From assembly GCF_001039355.2 (NCBI RefSeq), contig NW_019773847.1:1387679-1451678 (forward strand): DNA of 64,000 nucleotides, written 5' to 3'. The position numbers and the translations under genes are program-made. The notes below the pieces were generated by a model. That model was not told the DNA's origin. It did no database searches and saw nothing but the letters and a program-made list of their open reading frames with translations. Source of the stretch: Lingula anatina (lineage: Eukaryota; Brachiopoda; Lingulata; Lingulida; Lingulidae). This document shows positions 42,647-64,000 of this stretch, one piece after another; within the stretch, counting starts at the first letter, position 1, and each line of letters begins with the position of its first letter.

Positions 42647-44225
42647 TTATTTTTATATAGTAATATATAATTATTTTTTTATATTTTTTCTTGAGAAAAT
42701 CATTGATGCATTTTAAAGGGATAATAACTCTTCGTATGAGATCTATATTTCACAATATAAACATTGTGAATAACTCATGGAAATATAACATATTCTGTTT
42801 TACCTCAAAAACGGCAGTTATAGCTATTATTCTGATATCTGAGCTTGTCTTTAGACCACGTAACCTCCATTGATGGCTATACTCTGTTAAAATCTCTTAA
42901 GAGATTTTAACAAAAAACCAAACTTTTTAGAAAAAAAACGGGTACTAACTTTGAATGTAAAAATGGATTCATTAACCATTGGTGAGTATGGGAAAATTGT
43001 TGTTTACTCCAGGAAAATTCATTATTTGGACGAAACGAAGAGTTATTATCCCTTTAACAACTAGGCCTACATGATATACTTTGGTAAATTTTGGATAATA
43101 AGAAGTGAAGTGGTGGTATAAACTCTGACAAAGATTTTTTTTAAAGAAATGGTGCAATTTTGAAGAATTTGCAGCATTAAGTATGAAACAGGCTTCAGTG
43201 GGCCTCCTTTTTAATGTATCTTCTTAACCTAAAGACAGTTTGGGACAGCTTCTTCTACAATTTTGTTTTCTTTACAGTCCATAGGAGTTATATCAGAGGG
43301 TTTAGAAAGTTTTGGAGGACAAGGTATTATCGAAGATACGGGAATTCCTGCAATTTTGAGGGATGCACAGGTACGTAGATTTTTTACTATGTCATAATTT
43401 GAAATTCCATGATATTTAATGTTACTATGTATTCAACACACACTTGTTGTAAAATATTTACAATATTTTTTCTTTCAAATCCAGATTATGCCCATATGGG
43501 AAGGGACCACCAACATCCTGTCCCTGGATGTACTTCGTGCCATAATGAAGACTGAGGGGCGTGTACTTAAAGCTTTCTATGATGCTGTACAGGACAAAGT
43601 GTCTGCAGCATCAAAAAGAGAAGAACTGTCTCAATGTTGTGAAAACATACAGAAAGCAGCAGATGAGATCCTCAAATTTGCCAAGAATAGCACTGATAGC
43701 ATAGATGTAGCTGCAAGGGACTTTGCTTTCAGTTTGGCAAAAACATACATAGGTGATTGATTTTGTTATTTGTATAAGATTACATAGGAAGATTAAAGCT
43801 AAACGGTAATGTAATGAATAATATTTCACTGTAATCTTTTATAAGAATGTATGACAGTGGTAATGTATCTTTGTAGGAGCTTTATTGGTGGAGCATGCAA
43901 TGTGGACTGAGGCATCCCCACTTGATATAGCTACAGCCCAGAGGTAGGTAAAAGTAGTGACTTAAAGTCGGTCTTTCTTGAATTATTGCCTTGAAAAATG
44001 ACCAATATGATTAAGCCAAAGCAGTTAAGTACATGAGTTTTAATTGTTGTATGCACAGACTGCCTTATTTACATTTCAAAACTCCAATGCGGCACACATT
44101 TCTTCAGATGGTGTGCCAGGGATATGGTGCCAGTGGTTTGTCAGCAGCAACAGGGCAGATACAGCAAGGCTGCAGTGCAGACAGATTATGAACTTGTGAT
44201 GGAGGGCTACCAGCCAAAACTGTAA
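38905..44225 (+). CDS. AidB/ACDH-11-type acyl-CoA dehydrogenase, probably mitochondrial
   Basis: FAD-dependent acyl-CoA dehydrogenase family. Exons: 38905-39162, 39606-39838, 39973-40072, 40974-41097, 41314-41456, 41626-41775, 41964-42158, 42401-42541, 43278-43370, 43485-43752, 43877-43943, 44108-44225; total 1,890 nt, 629 residues. The N-terminus ([20 protein letters not shown] then LRRK) is Arg-rich and looks like a mitochondrial targeting peptide. Visible: FAD-contact block [27 protein letters not shown], helical [17 protein letters not shown], and [15 protein letters not shown], whose Glu sits where family enzymes carry the catalytic base. Extra N-terminal residues and [16 protein letters not shown] match AidB-like proteins rather than short- or medium-chain enzymes. 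C. elegans ACDH-11 of this group influences fatty-acid desaturation; the substrate here is unknown. The start is the first Met, in a good context. Confidence 0.93.
42600..42650. repeat. (TTTA)n microsatellite
   Basis: About twelve TTTA units in the intron of the dehydrogenase gene following the exon ending at 42541, just upstream of the TTAA-flanked miniature element. Confidence 0.95.
42713..43057. mobile_element. Non-autonomous TTAA-flanked DNA transposon (MITE), 337 bp
   Basis: The element spans 42717-43053 between TTAA copies at 42713-42716 and 43054-43057. Its ends are perfect 19-bp inverted repeats, AGGGATAATAACTCTTCGT. There is no coding capacity. A TTAA target duplication is characteristic of piggyBac- and Kolobok-type transposases; which one cannot be told from the ends alone. 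It sits in an intron and leaves the splice sites intact. A perfect 28-bp palindrome lies near its centre. Confidence 0.85.
42885..42912. repeat. Perfect 28-bp palindrome inside the miniature transposon
   Basis: Half-site TGTTAAAATCTCTT is followed immediately by its exact reverse complement. It lies within about 12 bp of the centre of the TTAA-flanked element and could form a hairpin. Confidence 0.95.
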
Positions 44226-45060
44226 AATACCGGAACTGTTATAAAAACCAAGATACCACCGTGTTGACTTTCAGTGTTCTGTTTTGGAAATCCTGTCTCT
44301 ACCTGTTAATATGCTATACCACTTTTGTTAGATTTTTGGTAATAGTGAATGAGACTACTATACATGTAGAAGCAAAAATATAAAATATGGTGTATTTTGA
44401 CTGCTAGACATATTTTTTGTTTCAACAGTATTACCAGTGCAGCGGTGAGTTTAGTTTTAAGGTTTCTGATCATCGTAGTATATACTGAAACTAATTTTTG
44501 ATCATGATTTATATTTGTCATCCACCACCACATTCAGCAGCAGCAGGGCAGTAACAGCAAGGCTGCAGTACAAACAGATTATGACTTGTGACTTGTGATA
44601 GATTGCTTTCAGCCAGAACTTTAAAATACCAGGACTGTTATGAAAACCAAGATGCCACCTTGTTAACTTACATTATTCTGCTTTAGAAATCCCCAGTTTC
44701 TACCTCTTTTAATTGTACCACTTTTGTTAGATTTTTAGTACTAATGTATGAAATTGTCATAAAAGCAAAGTTATATTACAGGTGTATTTCATGACTGCCA
44801 AGCAAGTTAAAATGTTCAGCAGTATTCCACCTAGGCAATAGTAATTTATATATTAAGGTATCTGTACACTGTAGTATATACCGTAACTAATTTTTGGTTA
44901 TGATTTATATTTGGCATCCACCACTTAGTATTATTATATTTCATTTCAGCAGTATTCCACACAGAAATGATTATATTTTAAACATGTTTATTCATTGTAG
45001 TATATACTGAAACTATTTTTCAATCACGATTTATGCCATCTACCAGCAGGGAATTATTGT
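44142..45060. repeat. Decayed tandem copies of the dehydrogenase last exon and 3' region
   Basis: Sequence starting inside the last exon (CAGCAGCAACAGGGCAG at 44142) recurs about 396 bp downstream (from about 44538) with many substitutions and indels. The flanking 3' sequence is also repeated (GTAGTATATACTGAAAC at 44475, a variant at 44871, and again at 44997, the last a shorter partial unit). In the second unit the reading frame runs into TGA, so it cannot code. Confidence 0.85.
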
Positions 45061-46766
45061 GTGAAGGCTAAATGTTAAAATTTATCATATTTCATCATAT
45101 TTGCTGTTTGTTTCATAATTTTTTAAAACATGATAACCAACTTGACATATCAGCTTTATAACAACACTGCATTTTGTACCACTTCAACCTCAGTTCATTT
45201 CTCAGTTCTTGAGTCATTTGAAGATTTTTTTTATTCACAGCGACACGGAAAAAGTTGATATATCAAGGAAGATTTATTGTCACAAAAAGTAAGTTCACTG
45301 CTTTAAGATCTACAGATATGTTTTATTTATATATAAATGACTTCATATGCAAAAATATAAAAATCTGAGGAGAAAAATTGATGGGTAAAGACATTATCCT
45401 TGCAAATTCTGTACAAAATAGACACCAACACCTTTGACAATGTATGAAATATTTGAAAATTTCTGATATTGACACTGAATACAATAACATCACATCCATT
45501 AGCAATAAAACAATATCTGAACTTCATCCTGTATTTATGTCAGTATTTTAGCAGAACCTTAAATGTTAAGATATATTTATGTTATTAAAAATGAGGTCAA
45601 GAAAAAATTAAAATTCCTATGCAAATTGTCATTCATTAGCAATTTTCAAAAATGTTTTTACCTCGGAAACTTGCATAACAGAAATATTTTTACGAATGTT
45701 ATAACTGTTAGCAGCTACATTAAAATATTAAAAACAAGCTAAGTGATGTATGTAAATATATAACTGTTCTGTTCAAGACAAGGAAATGGCTATCTATAGA
45801 TAAAGGGCAACATCCACCTGGCTAAATGTTTAATATTTAAATGATGTAAGATATGTCTGCATATTGATAAATGCACAAGACTTGAGTAATTTGTATCACC
45901 TGTAATGAAAAATGCCATTCTAACATTTAAAATATATTAAACTGAATACTTTGCACCAATAACAGATAAGACTAGTCAATGGACAACAACGGGATACTTT
46001 AAGACAATCAAAATAGTTAATAAAAATGAAAGTCTTTGGACACCTCTTGAAAATAGCAAATTTCACAGTTGAGAAGAATCCAACCTGATCCCATTACTGT
46101 TTACAACCATGAAGTGAAAAAAAATCCACTGAATTATGAGGGGAATGCATAGACATCCATAACTGGATAGTCCTCGTCAAGTTCATAAAATACATATCTT
46201 TAAGATTTTTTCTATACAAGAAATCGACTTTTCTTTTTCTCTTAACCTCTAGCTCGCAAGTTTTCCTGGAGAGTCTAAAACCTATAATTTAAGATCTACT
46301 TCCATAACACAGTCCTCTGGCACAATCTGTTCCTAATGCAAGTGTAAATGTTGGATTCTGAATAACTGGTAAATTCTACTGCATAGCAAATACTTTCAGG
46401 CAATCTGTGACCTTGACTGAAGGTTGCACTCTGGGTACACACTCTTGTCATGATTTTTCAGCTTTATGTTCTGCAACATCAGCTAAATGAGATTCTGTAA
46501 CAGCCCTCCTAGAATCATAACAGAGTCGAACTTCAATTTTTTTTTTTTTTTAATTTGAGCAAAATTTCAGATTACATTAAGTAGTGGACAACTGAATAAA
46601 AAGCAAGCACAATTATCAATTTACCAGTCAAGTAAAGAACTTCAAAGATCTATACATTATAACTGAAAGAAATGTACCTTAAGTTTATAGATAAGCCAAC
46701 TCTAACTCTGTAAGCTTTATAGTTTAGTTTAGATGCAAAGCAATATGGTTCATTTTTTTATGATTT
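44226..46766. other. Convergent intergenic/3' region between the dehydrogenase and CAMKK
   Basis: Apart from the decayed tandem units up to about 45060, this is AT-rich sequence without recognisable genes. It must hold the two 3' untranslated regions. A minus-strand AATAAA (plus TTTATT) occurs near 45321 and might serve CAMKK, but it is 1.4 kb from the stop codon. A T-tract lies at about 46538. Confidence 0.55.
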
Positions 46767-59123
<12,357 letters not shown>

Positions 59124-61856
59124 TCTGCTGAACAGTGACACAATACATTTTTCAGCAGGCACCAGGGTGAAAAAACCTTCCGAGACATTCAATGCCCATC
59201 AATACTTGAAATGGTAACTTAGTAAACAGTTGTTTTAGTTTCCACTGCTATTGTCTTAAAATCAATAATTTCATAATCAAAACCTCTGTACCACATCACC
59301 ACTTTCATTCCCTACAATAATCATCATGACTTCTATTCCCAAAGTAATACTGTTACTTATCACTGTATCTGAGCATTTCAACATCAAATGAAAAACAACA
59401 ATTTTTATAATAAATATCTCTCATAAATAGTATATTGCTGTAACACTTTACTATCATAAAAACATAAATATTCAAATACAATATTTCCATCCCAATCCAC
59501 CTGACTTATAGCCCATAAATGGTTTCCTTCAACATTCAATAGAAACTTACTGCACCTTGTATACTGTCAGCCACAATCCCTTAAATCAGTAACATTACAA
59601 GTACTACATGTAGTACATACATACATTTTAAAGAATCTCTTCCTAGAACAGTGTTCTTGGCTTAAGGTAAATCCTTCAACCAGTAACCACCCTGAGAGTT
59701 CACCCCAGTCTACCCTGTGACAACCCCAGTTCTTTCTCTTCATGAAGTGGGACAATGGGGATTTGTACTAAAAATACACAGTGATACAGCTGAGAGGTTT
59801 AAGTGACCGTGTCTTTGTAAATCATATGACACTCCAGTGTGTACACAATGTCTCCCCAGTATAGGTACATACTGTAATTAATCACTTCTCAGGTATGTGT
59901 GCATCTGGTATATATACCTGTAGTGCTATTCAATACTAGGTCATTGTGTTTAAGGGTTTGGCTTTTTTGAAAAAAGAAAAAAAGGTAAATAAATCCAGTT
60001 TTGTGTTACATGAGTAAAGGATACTAGCTTGAAACATTCCAGCAGAATTCTAAAATAACTAGTTGACTCAATTTTTCTTAACTTAAACCTTTTTTCTTTC
60101 AGCCTTTTTTCTTCACTTTCAATCAACACCCAAAAAATATTTGTATTAAAACAAAAAACAACCCAGAGATGATCATTACAATTGGTATATATGGTTATAT
60201 CAAGGTTTATCAGATGGTGTTGGCAATCTGGGTGGGGAAAGGGAAGTCAGAGTGGCTATTAAACCAAAATAAATACTGTAGCACTAAAAACCCATACAGT
60301 CTTGATATATAAATCAGATTGTGGTGCGGATTGTTTTTATGCTACAAATGGACAAAGATTATCAGAAAATGAGAGGGTGGGTATAAATCAAAATAAGATT
60401 TATAAAATGACTAGAAAAGGCATTTTTATACAATAAGCCAGAGAATGGTTTTGTGCTGTTCAATATTTTGCCCACTGTTCAAAGTGGAGCTTGATAAATT
60501 GGCGGTTTTCCATTTCTGAACTTTCAGAGCAAAATGATAAGTAAATATCCATATAACTTACCCCCTAAAAATTGCAAATATGAGTATATTAAGACAAACC
60601 AGAAAGTACTAAACACTCATGTCATCAACAAATTGACATTACTCATATGAGAAATAACTTCTGTGTACTAGTACTTGATTCTTTACTCTCCAATGGTGAA
60701 AATGATATAAAGCAAAGAGCATCGCATTAAGGATATTCTATCATGCCTGTTAAGTAGATACATGGATTTTAGATAACTATATTACTACAGGTATGCTGTT
60801 AGCTGATCCTTGGTTTCCTTGATATGTTATTCTACACTTGATGATATGTTAATCTGTCACATTGAGATTAGAATATTATTTGAGAAATCTTTGCAGAATG
60901 AACAGCAAATAAAGAAGGGGAAATGATCACTGTAAACATAACAATCATTAATTTGATAGACAGTCTTTGACAATTCTCCTTCGTCAACATTTACCTAAAT
61001 AAATGTTTCAGTCACCTTTCATTAATTACATTACAATAACCCTTTCCCAGCAAGTTAGGATTTATCAAAACACATGTGGGCAGACCTAATACCATTTCAC
61101 CATAGTTGGCACTTTGTAAATTATTTTGTTATGGAGCTGAGCATATAGTATGGATTAAAATAGCATTATCAACCTCCACACTATGTTTCTTAAATGGTAA
61201 AAATAATCAAATATAACACTACGTGTTATTTTTATATTTTTTAGTTGTGTTTCTTTACAAACAAAATCAAAACGAATGTATATTTCTACTGAAAATGCTG
61301 TGTGACACCCAAAAGATTTAACGATTGTCAACACGATTCCTGAAAAGGGAAAAATACTGCTGATGATGATGTTACTTAGTCGAGATCAATACGAGTAAAC
61401 AGCATGTTTAACATCAATATAGACTGTGATAGTCAAAACAGTCAGCTGAATAACATCTGATACCTCCATGGCAGAGGAAATGTCATATAATTTTTTCAAA
61501 TAAGTATTTTTTGATTATGCTTATTACATAAAAACACTGCCATTTTAAATTTTGTAAGATGTAAAGAGCTAACTTGAATCATAGCAAGGGCCTCTCAGGC
61601 AACCTATTGAGATTTCTAATAAATTCTCTGAAAGGAACTGGCTACTCAGCAGGGAAAAATAACACTAGTTCTTCTTATATTACCAAGCTGATAAAAATGG
61701 TAAGATATGTAGAGATTATAATGAGAAATAATATTTTTCTGAGATGTCTACGCCTGTATCTTAATAGAAATTCTTACAGTGTATGAGGCATATGGGTAAC
61801 TGACAACACCTGTTTTACCTAGCACAAGATTTCTTTTCAGCATAACTTATACTCAC

Positions 61857-61960
61857 CTGTAGCTGAGAGTGACTATAGTGGCCCTAATGGGTGGAATTTC
61901 CCCTTCACTCGTACCCCACCATTTGCAAAACACATGCAAAAAACTCTTTGAGCATGTCAT
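61857..61960 (-). other. Candidate alternative first coding exon of CAMKK
   Basis: On the minus strand an ATG at 61960 opens a frame of 34 codons plus two bases, with an in-frame TGA shortly upstream. It ends in a consensus donor (CTACAG|GTGAGT). It would join exon 57796-58462 in phase, ending in the same TAC-AG pattern as the exon at 59089-59123. The residues (starting MTCSKSF) match nothing I recognise, so this is splice-signal evidence only. Confidence 0.3.
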
Positions 61961-62319
61961 ATTAAATCAAATACAGCAAGGCAAGTTATCAAAATTAAAA
62001 CAAGTCACTGCAGCACAGTAGATGGAGTGATGTGCTCTATGTTCCTCTAATACACCTTGACAATATATTGCATGTCAATCCTCCTGCATGAAATCTGCAA
62101 TAAGATGATTCCTTTGCCAGTGCCAATCACATTGAAAGTAGTCTCTGGTGATAATTGATTCAGGTGCAATATTCCTTGAAAATGATGTAAAGCAAGTGGG
62201 AACAGGCATCCTTGGAAATGTTAATATAATTTTTACCCTTTGGCCCTTTATCTTACAAAAGATAAAACTACACCTTTCATACTTTTTGATTTTTTTCCTA
62301 GCTTCGATTTCATTTTCTT

Positions 62320-62333
62320 GGGGGGGGGGGGGG
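62320..62333. repeat. Poly-G run of 14
   Basis: An uninterrupted homopolymer run of G in the upstream region of CAMKK. Its length is likely to be imprecise in the assembly. Confidence 0.9.
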
Positions 62334-63931
62334 CTTTAACAGGCCTCATAAACAATTTATTTGTGACTTAGAAAAGATTAGTGATTGCCATTGCCTGCTG
62401 AATTAATAACTTAAACTGCAATTTCATAGTCTGAGTCTTGGAAAAATACTGGCTATGAGCATCGCATTATGAACTGTAAACAATTTGTCGGGTTTCTGCA
62501 TGGGTCTATCACTGTTTACATACAGGTTCTTTTTCTCAACATATGTTCGTACTAGTAATTCATTCAACAAATGTTTCTATCAACCCTTCTATTAACATTA
62601 TTAACAAAATTAACATTATCGTTTTTAAAAAAAATTAATAAAAAAGCATTAAAATTAATCAAACTGATTCCATTCATTCCTGTAATCTACTACATCTACA
62701 TATTTTTGCATATTAATAAAGATTATGAAATAATCTCATTTGTATGTGGAGTCACTTCCTGGTGCATTTTAAGTCATTAATTCAGCGACTGCAATCATTA
62801 ATCTGTGGCTTTAAGTCACAAACAGCAGTTTTGTTTATAAAGGCTGTTTAATCAGCTGTGTTCAAGCAGCACATCATGTAAGAGCGTGGTTTTGATGGAG
62901 ATGAACAAAGTAAATGTCATTGCTATTACCAGTCACCAAGTATTAAGCTCACGTCAGGTGCTCTGACTTTAGAAGCAACAGGTATCTACTTTGTCTCGAT
63001 CATCACAGCACATCACATGCCTTCAGTGACAAAAGCACGCAGCTTTTCTTCAATTATGAATACTCCCTATTTCAAAGATAATGTTACTCATAACCAATTC
63101 CTGAAGGCAAATTTCATTTACTTGGTCTCCATGGAATTTCTACTCATTGATTTCTTGCGTTTGCCTGATCGAGTCAAACCTTCCAGATGTTATCTACCCA
63201 TTCCTAACAATGTATGTACCTAGACAGGAGTAAGCCTTACAATGGGAAAATAACGTGACAACTACTTTACTTGAACATCATCCCGAAATCACTTCTAATC
63301 TTGACTAGATGTTTTCTTTGTTAGATGCCTGTAATACCAGTCAGTATATATACTAACAACTTAGCAACAGAATTATCTGGGATTTGGATATACTGGTTTT
63401 ACTGGAAAGTTATCATCGAGTGAAACTGAAGGGGGGAAGGAATGCACCATCAGGGAGGCTCAAATATCCTTCCTCATCAAGTTTTTATGTTGTGATAACT
63501 GCTGTACTCACCCATTAATGGTGAGGATAATGGGAATCGATTTCCAGCACAGGAGTTATAGAGGGTTACTTTTTTTACATACTTGAATAGTAGAAGTACT
63601 ACCTCAGAGATCTGTATGAATTTACAGCTCTAAAAACCCTGTCAAAATATATGAGGTTTTGTCTAGGAATAAAATAACCCAAACAACCCATCACTTTCCA
63701 TAATGGAAATCCTGCAAATCTTCATATGCTTGAATGAACAAACCATCAAAGCTGCCTGGAAGTGCTAAACTACATTAGTTTCAATTTTGAATATAAGTGG
63801 GCTGCAAAATCCTCACAATATAAAAATAAACTTATTTTTATTCAAAAAGAAGCAAAAGCCCACATCAAGCAAATATAGCTGATGAACAAATTGCATAATG
63901 CAGATGTGAACTGATTTCATCATGAAGCAGG

Positions 63932-63967
<36 letters not shown>
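63932..63967. repeat. (TG)n microsatellite
   Basis: About 18 TG units near the right end of the window, followed by a few interrupted units. Confidence 0.95.
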
Positions 63968-63974
<7 letters not shown>

Positions 63975-64000
63975 TGCACATATGTGAGTTTGGTTAGTAA

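Larger units (their letters stand above)
59124..64000. other. Upstream region of CAMKK, mostly non-coding
   Basis: Nothing clearly coding. It may hold 5' untranslated exons and promoters of CAMKK on the minus strand. A second candidate first exon lies at 61857-61960. Simple repeats: a run of 14 G at about 62320-62333 and a (TG)n tract at 63932-63967. The open frames on the plus strand look random. Confidence 0.5.

Overview
The window is animal nuclear DNA: AT-rich, with long genes broken into many small exons with GT-AG introns, homopolymer and dinucleotide tracts, and small inverted-repeat transposons. Protein content and intron layout suggest an invertebrate, perhaps a lophotrochozoan such as a mollusc, but the species cannot be fixed from this sequence. 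Two single-N positions (18318 and 48322) mark scaffold joins.

Layout. (1) 1501-18082, plus strand: a USP32-type deubiquitinase. 30 exons were assigned; its 5' exons lie left of the window. Its 4.7-kb intron 9788-14451 carries an antisense rhodopsin-like GPCR gene (10757-12280). The last seven USP32 exons occur a second time at 18487-21427, after the N. (2) 23633-37208, minus strand: a complete SPT6 transcription elongation factor gene (37 coding exons, 1,799 residues), with a 5' untranslated exon near 38.5 kb. (3) 38905-44225, plus strand: an AidB/ACDH-11-type acyl-CoA dehydrogenase (12 exons, 629 residues), head-to-head with SPT6 across a compact promoter region holding a CTCF-like motif. 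Decayed copies of its last exon lie downstream. (4) 46767 to about 59123, minus strand: a Ca2+/calmodulin-dependent protein kinase kinase (587 residues in a single-copy model). Three of its exons are duplicated around the second N. 59124-64000 is upstream, non-coding or 5' untranslated sequence.

Exon joins were checked by hand. Every listed junction keeps reading phase, and the summed lengths are multiples of three for SPT6 (5,400 nt), the dehydrogenase (1,890 nt) and the kinase (1,764 nt). The four main genes are housekeeping or signalling genes with no evident functional link; this is not an operon or a defence locus.

The main unusual structure is the pair of near-identical direct duplications, each abutting a single N. 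Both have the form expected when overlapping contigs from two haplotypes are scaffolded without merging. They therefore act as two-allele comparisons. One shows a 601-bp fold-back transposon with an 8-bp target duplication present in one copy and absent from the other. A second, TTAA-flanked miniature element lies in the dehydrogenase gene. I found no convincing new biological system.
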